DNA of 64,000 nucleotides from Streptomyces roseirectus (GTDB lineage Bacteria > Actinomycetota > Actinomycetes > Streptomycetales > Streptomycetaceae), in assembly GCF_014489635.1 (NCBI RefSeq), contig NZ_CP060828.1, positions 124,001-188,000 on the forward strand. Direction: 5' to 3'. The position numbers were made by a program, and so were the translations under genes. Every line of letters begins with the position of its first letter. Position 1 is the first letter of the stretch. Under the pieces are notes generated by a model. It made no database searches, was not told the origin of the DNA, and saw only the letters and a list, made by a program, of their open reading frames with translations. Below, piece after piece: positions 16,248 to 24,671 of this stretch.

Positions 16248-17365
16248 CGGTCGCTCCCCTGTGTCGGCTGGGCGGTACTGCGGTAGGGCAGTCTGGCGCG
16301 GACGGTGAATCCGCCCGCGGGGCGTGGTCCGGCGGTCAGGTCACCGCCCAGGGTCCGGGCCCGTTCGGTCATGCCGGCGATGCCGGTGCCGGTGTTCTGC
16401 TCGCGGGGTACCGTGCCCGGTCCATCGTCCTCGACGGTCAGGGTCAACTGCCCGTCGCCGTAGGCGAGGTGGACGTCGACGTGGCCGGCGCCGCTGTGCC
16501 GGGCGGCGTTGGTCAGGGACTCCTGCACGATGCGGTACGCGGCCAGGTCGACCGGTGCGGGCAGCGGGCGTTCGGTGCCGGTCCGCGCGATGCGCACGGC
16601 GAGTCCGGCGGGCTCGGCCGCGTCCGCGAGGTCCTGGAGGCGGGCGAGTCCCGGTGCGGGGGACGTGGGCGCCGCTTCGTCGGCCTGGCGCAGGACGCCG
16701 AGGGTGGCCCGCAGCTCCCGCAGGGCCTCCTTGCTGCCCGCCTTGATCGCGCCCAGCGCCTCTTCGGCCTGCGCGGGGTCCTTCTTCAGCCGGTGCAGGG
16801 CCGCGCTCGCCTGCACGTTGACCATCGAGATGTGATGACCGATGACGTCATGCAGGTCACGCGCGATCCGCAGCCGTTCCTCGGTCGCCCTCAACCGCGC
16901 CACCTCCTCGGCATGCGCCGCCCGGCCGTGCCGCACAGTCCCCAACGCCACAACAGCAACAAGCCACCCGGCCAGCATGAACACCGCCGTCCCACTGATG
17001 TCCCCACCCCCAAAACTAGCCCCGAACACCCCACCCACCATCGCCCCCGCCACCGCGACGGCATCCCACAACCGCCCGCCTGCGGCAAGCGCGTACAGCG
17101 CCACGACCGGCACCACCACCAACGGCCCGTCGGTGTCGCTCACCAGGTAGTAAGCGCCGGTCGCAAGCGCCGTGAACCACCCCACAGCCACCGGATACCG
17201 ACGCCTGTACGGCAGAGCCGCACACACCACCACAACAAACACCCACGCCCCGAACTCCGCCCGCCCCTCCCCCACTTGCCGCCCCTCGGCGAACGCCACC
17301 AGCCCGAACGTGCCGAGCGCGAGCACGGCATCGGCGTTGACACGGAGACGATCGGAAAGGGACAC
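16244..17365 (-). CDS. Sensor histidine kinase (HisKA_3/NarL partner type)
   Basis: The 373-aa product has four to five N-terminal TM helices (about residues 12-135) without a large extracellular loop, so it senses within or near the membrane. The HisKA_3 dimerisation domain contains the phosphoacceptor in RIARDLHDVIGHHIS, and the ATPase domain has the N-box IVQESLTNAARHSG and the G-box TGIAGMTERARTLGG. It starts at GTG 17365. It forms an operon with the response regulator and probably the MMPL gene; such triads respond to membrane-active drugs in other actinomycetes. Confidence 0.9.
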   Translation of the reverse strand: MSLSDRLRVNADAVLALGTFGLVAFAEGRQVGEGRAEFGAWVFVVVVCAALPYRRRYPVAVGWFTALATGAYYLVSDTDGPLVVVPVVALYALAAGGRLWDAVAVAGAMVGGVFGASFGGGDISGTAVFMLAGWLVAVVALGTVRHGRAAHAEEVARLRATEERLRIARDLHDVIGHHISMVNVQASAALHRLKKDPAQAEEALGAIKAGSKEALRELRATLGVLRQADEAAPTSPAPGLARLQDLADAAEPAGLAVRIARTGTERPLPAPVDLAAYRIVQESLTNAARHSGAGHVDVHLAYGDGQLTLTVEDDGPGTVPREQNTGTGIAGMTERARTLGGDLTAGPRPAGGFTVRARLPYRSTAQPTQGSDR

Positions 17366-17369
17366 GCGG

Positions 17370-17760
17370 TCATTGTGCCCGCCCCGGTGAGCAGGGTGCG
17401 CCGTTCCAGCCGCTCACCGGCGCGCGCAGGCGACAGCCGGCGATCATCACCTGAAGGCACCCGACGTCCTCCAGCGGGCTCCCCGGTGCGGCCAGGTCGA
17501 AGTCGATGAAGGCGGCCGGCATCTCGTCCCGGAAGACGGTGTTGTTCGGTCCCAGGTCGTGATGGCACACCACCTGGTGCCGGCCGACGAGAGCACTCCC
17601 CCCAGGCCGCGTCGTGCAGGGCCCGCGCCAAGCCCGCGGCCGCGGCGGTGAACGGTGAGGCGGGGGATGCGGGGCGGCGGACCGTGTCGCCGATGCGGAC
17701 GACACCGGCCGTGAGGCGACCGCCTTGGAGGGGGACCGGCTCGTCGGTGGTTCCGGACAC
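17370..17760 (-). pseudogene. Aminoglycoside phosphotransferase-like gene with internal deletion and frameshift
   Basis: The start (GTG 17760) and N-terminus, VPLQGGRLTAGVVRIGDTVR, resemble small-molecule phosphotransferases. They join after about 35 residues directly to LARALHDAAWG, which in intact relatives lies more than 80 residues further on. The frame then shifts near 17600 and continues as QVVCHHDLGPNNTVF (catalytic HxDxxxxN) and AAFIDFDLAAPGSPLEDVG (metal-binding DFD). The protein then runs out into unrelated sequence. The N-lobe is mostly missing, so no activity is expected. Confidence 0.75.
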
Positions 17761-17893
17761 TTCACCCGTCTCTTTCCGCAGCTCAGCGCGGGTACTCGGT
17801 AGAACCACCGATGGCGGGGGCGGAACCCCGGGTCGATGCTCCCTGGGAGGTGGCCGGGGCGGGACGGTGCCGTCTGGTGAAGGAGAGGGACGC

Positions 17894-18562
17894 ATGGACG
17901 ACATCCTGCTGGTCGAGGATGACGAGATGATTCGTGAGGCGGCGCGGCTCACGTTGGAGGCGCGGGGGTTCGGGGTGCGTACGGCGGGTGACGGGGTGCG
18001 GGGGCTGGAGTTGTTCCGGGAGCGCAGTCCTGGTGTGGCGGTCGTCGACATCATGTTGCCGGGGCTGAACGGGGTCAGTCTGGCGAGCCGGATCCGGGAG
18101 GAGTCGGGGGTGCCGGTGCTGCTGATCTCGGCGCGGACGGACCCGGTGGACGTGGTGATGGGGCTGGAGGCGGGGGCGGACGACTATCTGACCAAGCCGT
18201 TCGACGGGCCGGTGCTGATCGCCCGGGTCCGTTCGCTGCTGCGCCGGGCGGCGCGGGCCGAGGCGTCCGCCAGCCCCGTCCCGCTGCGCTTCGGCGATCT
18301 CCTCTTCTGCCCGCAGACCCTGAACGTCCGCCGGGACGGCCGTCTCCTCGCCCTGACCACGACGGAGCTGAAGCTGCTGCGGGAGTTCACCTCGGCGGTC
18401 GGCACGGTCCTCACCCGGGACGTGCTCCTGGAGCGGGTGTGGGACTACGCCTGGTGCGGCGACCCCCGGGTGGTGGACATCCACATCCAGCGGCTGCGCG
18501 CGAAGATCGGCCGGGACCGGATCGAGACGGTACGGGGCTTCGGCTACAAGCTGCGCGCCTGA
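17894..18562 (+). CDS. Orphan OmpR/PhoB-type response regulator, CseB-like
   Basis: The 222-aa product has a receiver domain (LLVEDDEMIREA, Asp in AVVDIMLPGLNG, Lys in DYLTKPFDG) and a winged-helix effector ending in RVWDYAWCGDPRVVDIHIQR and ETVRGFGYKLRA. These stretches are very like CseB, the regulator of the SigE envelope-stress response. However, no sensor kinase, sigma factor or lipoprotein gene lies next to it, unlike the sigE-cseABC locus. It may be a paralogue using a distant kinase. ATG 17894 follows GGAGAGG. It converges on the RNase gene. Confidence 0.88.
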   Translation: MDDILLVEDDEMIREAARLTLEARGFGVRTAGDGVRGLELFRERSPGVAVVDIMLPGLNGVSLASRIREESGVPVLLISARTDPVDVVMGLEAGADDYLTKPFDGPVLIARVRSLLRRAARAEASASPVPLRFGDLLFCPQTLNVRRDGRLLALTTTELKLLREFTSAVGTVLTRDVLLERVWDYAWCGDPRVVDIHIQRLRAKIGRDRIETVRGFGYKLRA

Positions 18563-18579
18563 GCCGGCGCCCGGCGAGC

Positions 18580-18607
18580 AGGACGCCCGCCCCGGTCAGG
18601 GCGTCCT
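18580..18607. terminator. Hairpin between convergent genes
   Basis: AGGACGCCC at 18580-18588 pairs with GGGCGTCCT at 18599-18607, giving a 9-bp stem and 10-nt loop. It lies between the stops of the orphan response regulator and the RNase gene and probably terminates both transcripts. Confidence 0.6.
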
Positions 18608-18623
18608 CCTGCCGGCGTCCGGA

Positions 18624-19322
18624 CTACCAGCGCCCGAGGTAGTGGAACGAGCCGTAGTGGTCGAACGTCGCGTAGACGTGGCCGTTGCGGACGTTGCGGA
18701 CGATGCGCTCCCGGCCCCGGATGTGGTTGTCGCCGGCCCAGGCGTGGATGTCGTACTCGCGGTAGACGTCGTTGGAGCCCGCCGCGTCGCTCGCCCAGAC
18801 GTGGTGGGACCGCTCCAGGTTCTGCACCCGCTGCTCGCGGTCCTGGAAGACGCCGCCGTAGACGATGTACCAGCGCTGCGGGACCCGGCCGCTGCCGGTC
18901 TCGAAGTGGTACCAGGCGCGGGCGTTCGGGTTCGTGTCGCTGGGCCAGCCCCGCCCGGGGAAGCCGTTCTGGCCGCGCATCACGAGGTGGAGGCGGTCAC
19001 CGGGGGCGTTGCTGACGCCCTCGACGTTCCAGAAGTCGGCCGCGGTGGTGGCGCCCCGCCACTGCTCCTCGGTGACGCCGGCGGGCCGCGAGTGGCGGGC
19101 CGGGAGCTGGTCCCCGCTCGGTCCCGGCGCCGGGCACGTCTGGTTGGGGATGGTCTCGCAGCTGGGCGTCGAGGCGGCGTGCGCGGTGGCGGACAGGCCG
19201 AGTCCGCCGGCGGTGACGCCGAGCAGCATGGCCGTGATCCCGGCCTTGCGGGCGTGGGCGCGCAGCCGGGACGTCAGAGAGCGCTTGACGCGCGGGGTCT
19301 CCACTGCCTCGGTCGAGGACAT
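18624..19322 (-). CDS. Secreted guanyl-specific ribonuclease (N1/T1/Sa-like)
   Basis: The 232-aa product has a long Sec signal region (TM-like LLGVTAGGLGLSATAHA, cleavage after AHA near residue 49). Its C-terminal domain matches the RNase Sa/T1 fold: GGVFQDRE, then VYREYDI, then IRGRERIV, then FDHYGSF. These supply the expected catalytic Glu (E189), Arg (R202) and His (H222). The Arg-to-His spacing is 20 residues, as in RNase Sa. The protein is more than twice the length of RNase Sa; the extra N-terminal part (about 50-150, with Trp- and Gly-rich segments) is not recognised. It probably cleaves extracellular RNA after guanosine, for nutrition or competition. No barstar-like inhibitor lies beside it. 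The ATG at 19322 has AAGGAG upstream. Confidence 0.75.
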   Translation of the reverse strand: MSSTEAVETPRVKRSLTSRLRAHARKAGITAMLLGVTAGGLGLSATAHAASTPSCETIPNQTCPAPGPSGDQLPARHSRPAGVTEEQWRGATTAADFWNVEGVSNAPGDRLHLVMRGQNGFPGRGWPSDTNPNARAWYHFETGSGRVPQRWYIVYGGVFQDREQRVQNLERSHHVWASDAAGSNDVYREYDIHAWAGDNHIRGRERIVRNVRNGHVYATFDHYGSFHYLGRW

Positions 19323-19485
19323 GGGGGCTCCTTGGGACGGTGTCGGATTCCGGCCGGGACGAGCGTGCCCCGGCCGGGCACCAGAAGACCGGCCGAACAT
19401 CTCAGTGACCCGGCGGCCGGATCACAAGTGGCCCCCGGAGATCGTGTACGGCCGTTACAGAGCCGTCGGACCGCGCGCCGCCCTT

Positions 19486-21444
19486 TCACGGGGAGACACC
19501 GGCCTCCGGCACGCTCGGGGGCGCGTCCCCCGCCCCGCGCCCGGGTCGCATCCCGGGCACCCGAGGGTCGTGGACGGAGGGCTCGGCCCGCCCCGCGGTC
19601 AGCACCAGCACCTCGTCCTCGGCGCCCCACACCCGCCGCCGGGACGCACCCGGGCACAGCAGGACGCTCCCGGTGTGGGCGCGGTAGCCGATCGCGCACT
19701 CCCCCCGCCTCAGCGCCGCCGCGACGACCGTCGCGAAGGAGGCGTCCCGGCCGGGCAGCACGTACCGGTCGGCCCCGCGCAGCGCGAGTGCCCCGCCGCG
19801 CACGGCGAAGATCTCGTCGAACACGGCGGCCAGTTCGGGGTGGTGGACGATCTGCGCCATCAGCAGGGCGGTGAGTTCGCCCCGGACGACGACGTCGCAG
19901 GCCCGGCCGCGCGGGGCGATGCGTCCGCTGCGGTGGTCGCGCATCTCGGCCACCACGGGCAGCACCCGCCGCGTCCGCTCCTCCCGGGCCCGCAGGAGCA
20001 GCATGCTCAGCAGCGTCCGGTCGTCGGACCGCTCCGGGTGGGTCTCGTGGTCCGCGCCGAGGGCGATGACGCCGTCGTAGGCGGCGAGGTCGAGCGTGTC
20101 GAAGGTCTCGGGGGCGGCCGGGTCGGCGTCGCGGTGCGTGACGCGCAGCGGCGAGGGGTGCTCGCTATCCGTTCGTGGGTCGTCGGTGGTGACGATGTCG
20201 AGGGTGGCGCCGGGGCGCGCGGTGCGGTGCAGGAGGTCCACGATCAGGGGTGCGCGGCGGTTCCAGCCCAGGAGCAGGAGCCGGGCGGGAGGGGTGGTCC
20301 GGGGCCGGGGTGTGGCGATGGCCGCCGTGTCGACCGGGGCGCGGCGGTCGCCGAGGGCTGCGGGGCGGTCGTCGTGGGCGACGGTCACCAGCCGGTCGCC
20401 GGCCGTGAGGACGGTGTCCGGCGCGGGGGTGAGCAGCGGGGTGCCGTCCGCCCGCAGGAGTCCGACGGCGCAGGCCGTCTCCAGGCGCAGCGCCACGTCG
20501 TCGAAGGGCAGCCCCGCCGCGTGGGGGACGTCGCTGATGTGGAACTCGGCGCCGGAGAAGTCGAGGAGGTCGCGCAGCACGGACGGCATCGCGGGGTGTC
20601 CGGCGGACTGCAGGAGGAGGCGCGCGGTGGTCCGGTCGGTCTCCAGGACGGTGCCGCGTGGCCCGGCGGCCAGGCGCGCGGCCGGCAGATGGCGTCCGTC
20701 GTGCACGGCGGCCACCACGCGCGGGCCGTGCTCGGCGGGCAGCAGGGTGCGCAGGGCCAGCAGGGTCCGGACGACGGTGAGGTCGCCGTCGGTGTCCTCG
20801 GCGGGCAGGACGGTCACCGTCCGTGCCGTGCCCGGTGCGACCAGGGCCAGGGCGTCGGGGTCGGTGGGTGGTCCGCAGCGGCATTCCAGGCGGACGCCGG
20901 GCGGGGAGCCGACGGTGTGGGTGAGGGCTCTCTCCATGGTGGCGGGGTCGTGGTCGGCGAGGACGGTGATGACGTGCCGGGTGCCGACGGGGCGGGCGGC
21001 GATCAGTTCGGCGACGAGGGGGAAGATCTGGTCGGACCAGCCGAGGACCACGGTGTGGCCCTGTTCCAGGATGCGTGAGCGGCCTCGGCGCAGCTCCGTG
21101 AGCCGGTCCCCGAGGCCGGTGGTGACGACGCCGATGACCGTGGACACGCACAGCAGCGCGATCAGCCCGAGCAGCACGGACAGCACCATGCGGGTCGGGG
21201 CGCCGGTCGCCACGCCGAGGCGCAGCGTCTCCGCGCTGACCCGCCACACCTGGGTGAGCCGGCCGGACAGGGAGTGCGGGGCCGCCGGGTCCGTCCACAC
21301 CAGCAGCGCGCTGACGGGGACGACGACCGCGAGGCAGCTCAGGGCCAGCCAGCCGAGCAGGGTCGCCGTGCTGCGGGCCAGCGTCCTGTCGAACAGGTAC
21401 CGCAGCCGCTGGTGCACCGCCGTCCGCTCCTGTGGCCGTCCCAC
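19486..21444 (-). CDS. CASTOR/POLLUX-type ion channel with RCK-like domains
   Basis: The 652-aa product has two N-terminal TM helices (about 22-46 and 75-105) around a short pore-like loop. Two tandem Rossmann-like modules follow: the first contains HTVVLGWSDQIFPLVAELIA, the second RLLLLGWNRRAPLIVDLLH. This arrangement, and the GWS/GWN motifs, are those of CASTOR/POLLUX and related TrkA-N channel proteins, which conduct cations and are gated by ligands at the Rossmann domains. Bacterial members are largely uncharacterised. GTG 21444 follows GGGGAG; longer upstream frames look like untranslated leader. Transcribed alone. Confidence 0.8.
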   Translation of the reverse strand: MGRPQERTAVHQRLRYLFDRTLARSTATLLGWLALSCLAVVVPVSALLVWTDPAAPHSLSGRLTQVWRVSAETLRLGVATGAPTRMVLSVLLGLIALLCVSTVIGVVTTGLGDRLTELRRGRSRILEQGHTVVLGWSDQIFPLVAELIAARPVGTRHVITVLADHDPATMERALTHTVGSPPGVRLECRCGPPTDPDALALVAPGTARTVTVLPAEDTDGDLTVVRTLLALRTLLPAEHGPRVVAAVHDGRHLPAARLAAGPRGTVLETDRTTARLLLQSAGHPAMPSVLRDLLDFSGAEFHISDVPHAAGLPFDDVALRLETACAVGLLRADGTPLLTPAPDTVLTAGDRLVTVAHDDRPAALGDRRAPVDTAAIATPRPRTTPPARLLLLGWNRRAPLIVDLLHRTARPGATLDIVTTDDPRTDSEHPSPLRVTHRDADPAAPETFDTLDLAAYDGVIALGADHETHPERSDDRTLLSMLLLRAREERTRRVLPVVAEMRDHRSGRIAPRGRACDVVVRGELTALLMAQIVHHPELAAVFDEIFAVRGGALALRGADRYVLPGRDASFATVVAAALRRGECAIGYRAHTGSVLLCPGASRRRVWGAEDEVLVLTAGRAEPSVHDPRVPGMRPGRGAGDAPPSVPEAGVSP

Positions 21445-21636
21445 GCCCGCTCCCCGCTGTCCGCTCCTGCCCGTGAAGACCGAAGCGTGCCCTCCCCGGG
21501 TGCCCCGACACGCCGTTCCACCGGCACTTTCACTCTTTCGTGCGGCCGGCGCCCCGCGGAAAACCGCTGGCGCTGCGCCGCGTGGCCCGTGAGGATCGGC
21601 AGCCGGTGTCCGGCAGTCGGCGGAAAGGGGGCCGGC

Positions 21637-22155
21637 GTGACCGGTCGGGTGGAGGTGCGGCGGGTGGACGAGGACAGCCTCGAAGGGCTCCTCGCGGTGG
21701 CGGTCGAGGACGCGGCACCCGAGGAGGTGATGCCCCCGGTGGCCGGTCCGCCCGGGTGGACGGCGCTGCGGCGGGACGCCTTCCGGGACTGGCACCGCTC
21801 CCGGTTCCCCGGGCTCGCGGGCCCGCTCGGGGAGTCCACGTTCACGGTCGTCGACGACGGTGTGCCCGTGGGGTCGGCGCGGCTGGCCCTGCGCGGTGAG
21901 GGCGTCCTCGAGACCGGGATGTGGCTGGGGCGTTCCCATCGGGGGCGCGGCATCGGCACGGCCGCTCTGCGCCTGCTCCTCGACGAGGCCGCGCGGGCCG
22001 GTGCGCGGGTCGTGGTCGCGGACACCACGGCGGACAACTCGGCGGCGCTCGGTGTCCTGCGCCGGAGCGGTGCGGCGCTGACGGCGGGCCGGGAGAGCGG
22101 CGATGTTCTTGCCGAACTGACGCCGGTGAAGGTGTTTCCGCCGCGCCTTCGATAA
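21637..22155 (+). CDS. GNAT family N-acetyltransferase
   Basis: The 172-aa product has the GNAT acetyl-CoA site GRSHRGRGIGTAALRLLLDE (motif A, R/Q-x-x-G-x-G/A) and the following VVVADTTADNSAALGVLRRS. It probably acetylates an amino group of a small molecule or protein; no specificity is visible. GTG 21637 follows an AAAGGGG element. It stands alone, divergent from the channel gene and convergent with the protease. Confidence 0.82.
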   Translation: MTGRVEVRRVDEDSLEGLLAVAVEDAAPEEVMPPVAGPPGWTALRRDAFRDWHRSRFPGLAGPLGESTFTVVDDGVPVGSARLALRGEGVLETGMWLGRSHRGRGIGTAALRLLLDEAARAGARVVVADTTADNSAALGVLRRSGAALTAGRESGDVLAELTPVKVFPPRLR

Positions 22156-22320
22156 ATCCGGCCGTGTGGAGGAAACCGGCCGTGTATATGCCGGGGGCGT
22201 TTTTTACCGGGGGCATTTTCGCTGAATTCCCTCGCGGCTGCTCGTCACACCGCTGTTTCTTTTCCGTGAATGTTCCGTGTAAATGTTATGTGCATTCGCC
22301 ACGGACCATCACATGACGCA

Positions 22321-22351
22321 ACGGGGCCGGCCTTGTGCAGGCCGGCCCCGT
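22321..22351. terminator. Hairpin terminator between GNAT and protease genes
   Basis: A 12-bp perfect GC-rich stem (22321-22332 with 22340-22351) and a 7-nt loop lie just beyond the protease stop codon. The AT-rich DNA at about 22140-22320 between the convergent genes is the lowest-GC stretch of the window and shows no reading frame with genomic codon bias. Confidence 0.75.
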
Positions 22352-22373
22352 GCTCATGTCGTCACCTTGTGGA

Positions 22374-23561
22374 TCAGGCGGTGTTGAGGGTGAGCCCGTA
22401 GAACGACAGGGCGTCGTCGAGGGGCTGGAAGTAGGAGGAGCCGGGCGAGTTCACCGAGCCGTTGCAGCGCTGGCTCGCGGGGCCGCCCGAGGTCATGCCC
22501 TGGGCCTGGTTGCCGGAGATGTAGGCGCCGCCGCTGTCGCCGCCCTGGGTGCAGACGGACGAGCTGCCGAGGCCGGTGACGACGGTGTCGGGGCCGCCGT
22601 TGGGGTCGGAGTAGGTGACGGACACGTTGTACGAGGTGACGCGTCCGCAGGTCCAGTTGGTGGTGCGGCCCGCCTTGCACAGCGTGGCCCCGGACGCCGC
22701 GCGCCGGCTGCCGGAGACCGTGGGTTCGGTGGCCCGGCCGTAGGTGTTGACCACGGTGTCGATGGAGTTGCCCGAGTCGAGGCGGGCGATGCCCATGTCG
22801 ACGCTGCGGCTGCCCGACGCGAAGCGGGTGTTGGTGCCCTGTGCGAAGCGGCTGCCCTGGTAGCTGAGCACGGGGAGGTCTTCGATGCAGTGCCCGGCGG
22901 TGACCAGGTACTGGCGGCCCGAGGAGTCACGGGCGCCGAAGCCGACGGAGCAGACGAAGCCGTTGAAGGCCATCTCGGAGCCCGGCTTGATGACGGCCTG
23001 CGGCACGAGTTCCTGCTGGTCGGCCACGACGCGGACGGCGTCGCCGTGCGCCCGCGCCGCCTTCAGGAAGGAGCGGGCCGCGGGGGTGGCGGCGTCGTTG
23101 ACCTTGACGGTCACCGTGTCGGTGGCGAGGTCGACTCCCCAGGAGCTGATGCCGGCGGGCGTGGTGTTGAGCGCCGACGCGTCCAACTGGGCCTTGATCT
23201 TGTTGAGTTCGCTCTCGCCGTGGCGCGTGGTGCGGGCGTGCAGCCCCGCGTCGGTGAGCCGGCGGGCCGCCTGCGTGTTCTCCGCGTTGACGACGAGTTG
23301 GCCCTTCGCGTCGAAGAACGCCCCGTCCGTGGCGACGCCCTTGCGCTCCAGCGCGGTGAGGGTGGTCTGCTGGGACGTCTCGTGGTCGAGGCGTTCGGCG
23401 GCGGCTCTCTGGCTGACGCCGAGCGAGGAGGCCAGGGCGCTGAGCATGGCCGGGTCGTAGTGGCCCTCGGGGGAGGCCGCCGCCTGGGCGCCCGAGACCG
23501 TCAGGGAGGAGAGGAGAACGGCGGCACCGAGCGCCGCGAGGGTTTTCCGGGAGATGCGCAA
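22374..23561 (-). CDS. Secreted S1 serine protease (streptogrisin/alpha-lytic type)
   Basis: The product is a 395-aa preproenzyme. It has a signal peptide (cleavage after AQA near residue 28), an alpha-lytic protease pro-domain (about 30-195; foldase needed for maturation) and a mature chymotrypsin-fold domain. The catalytic His is in LVTAGHCIE, the Asp in SVDMGIARLD and the Ser in CTQGGDSGGAY. The start must be TTG 23561, preceded by GGAAGGA, because no ATG or GTG lies between the upstream non-coding sequence and the signal peptide. It is monocistronic. The 270 bp upstream to the ABC genes presumably carry its promoter and the ABC operon's end. Confidence 0.9.
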   Translation of the reverse strand: MRISRKTLAALGAAVLLSSLTVSGAQAAASPEGHYDPAMLSALASSLGVSQRAAAERLDHETSQQTTLTALERKGVATDGAFFDAKGQLVVNAENTQAARRLTDAGLHARTTRHGESELNKIKAQLDASALNTTPAGISSWGVDLATDTVTVKVNDAATPAARSFLKAARAHGDAVRVVADQQELVPQAVIKPGSEMAFNGFVCSVGFGARDSSGRQYLVTAGHCIEDLPVLSYQGSRFAQGTNTRFASGSRSVDMGIARLDSGNSIDTVVNTYGRATEPTVSGSRRAASGATLCKAGRTTNWTCGRVTSYNVSVTYSDPNGGPDTVVTGLGSSSVCTQGGDSGGAYISGNQAQGMTSGGPASQRCNGSVNSPGSSYFQPLDDALSFYGLTLNTA

Positions 23562-23832
23562 GGGTTGTTCCTTCCGGATTACCGGACGGACGGCCGCGAA
23601 CAGTGGGGGGTTCGGAAAAAGGCATGGGGGTTCCCTTTTCCTGATGACCGTCGTCCGACGGATCGCCGTTTCCGGCGACCGCCCCCGAATCCTGACCGAA
23701 TGACACTGGACATGACAAGAGAAAAGATCGCGCTGTCTCCAGTTGTCGGGAAAACCCTCGCTCTCATTGCCGACCGGTCGAATCCAAATCCCCCTTTGCC
23801 GGAATTTTCCCGCCCCGCCGGGCGGGAGTCCG

Positions 23833-24648
23833 TCAGGGCCGCGTCGTGACGGCCTCGGCACCGGGGTCGGGGTGGCGTTCGCGCTTGGCCCGCTGGATCT
23901 GCTCGTAGACGCGGGCGCGCAGCTCGGCGAACCGGGGCGCGGAGCGGGTGTGGAGCTGGTCGCGTGCGTCGGGGAGGTCGATGCGCAGGTCCTCGCGCAC
24001 CACGGTCGGGGACGAGGACAGCACGATCGTGCGCTGGCCGAGGTAGACGGCCTCGTCGATGTCGTGGGTGACGAACAGGACGGTGACGCCGAGGTCGCGC
24101 CACAGCCGGCGGACCAGGTCCTCCAGGTCGGCGCGGGTCTGCGCGTCGACGGCGGCGAACGGCTCGTCCATCAGGAGCACTTCGGGCTCGTAGGCGACCG
24201 CGCGCGCGATGGCGACGCGCTGCTGCATGCCGCCGGAGAGCTGCCAGGGGTAGGCGTCGTGGGTGTCGCCGAGGCCGACGACGTCGAGGGCGCGCTCGAC
24301 CAGTTCCGTCTGGCGGGCCTTGCCGAGCTTCTTGCGGCGCAGCGGCAGGGCGACGTTCTGGCGGACGGTCATCCAGGCGAACAGGGAGCGGCCGTACTCC
24401 TGGAAGACGACGGCCATGCCCGGCGGCGGGCCGCTGATCGGCCTGCCCTTCAGGCGCACCTCGCCGCCGGTGGGGTCGAGCAGCCCCGACACGCATTTGA
24501 GGAGCGTCGTCTTGCCGCAGCCGGACGGGCCGACCAGGCAGACGAGTTCGCCCGCGTCGAGGGAGAAGGTGATGTCGCGCAGGGCCTCGACCGTGCGGCC
24601 GCGCCCGGCGTAGGTCTTGTTCAGGCTGCGGATGTCGAGCAGGGACAT
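23833..24648 (-). CDS. ABC transporter ATP-binding protein (nitrate/sulfonate/taurine type)
   Basis: The 271-aa ATPase has Walker A GPSGCGKTTLL, Q-loop VFQEYGRSLF, signature LSGGMQQRVAIARA, Walker B VLLMDEPFAAVD and the switch His in VTHDIDEAV. It resembles SsuB/TauB/ThiZ-type importers. ATG 24648 lies 23 nt after the stop of the second permease. It powers the importer encoded by the four-gene operon (binding protein, two permeases, ATPase). Confidence 0.92.
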   Translation of the reverse strand: MSLLDIRSLNKTYAGRGRTVEALRDITFSLDAGELVCLVGPSGCGKTTLLKCVSGLLDPTGGEVRLKGRPISGPPPGMAVVFQEYGRSLFAWMTVRQNVALPLRRKKLGKARQTELVERALDVVGLGDTHDAYPWQLSGGMQQRVAIARAVAYEPEVLLMDEPFAAVDAQTRADLEDLVRRLWRDLGVTVLFVTHDIDEAVYLGQRTIVLSSSPTVVREDLRIDLPDARDQLHTRSAPRFAELRARVYEQIQRAKRERHPDPGAEAVTTRP

Positions 24649-24671
24649 GGGTGCCTCCGGGGGCCTGTCGG

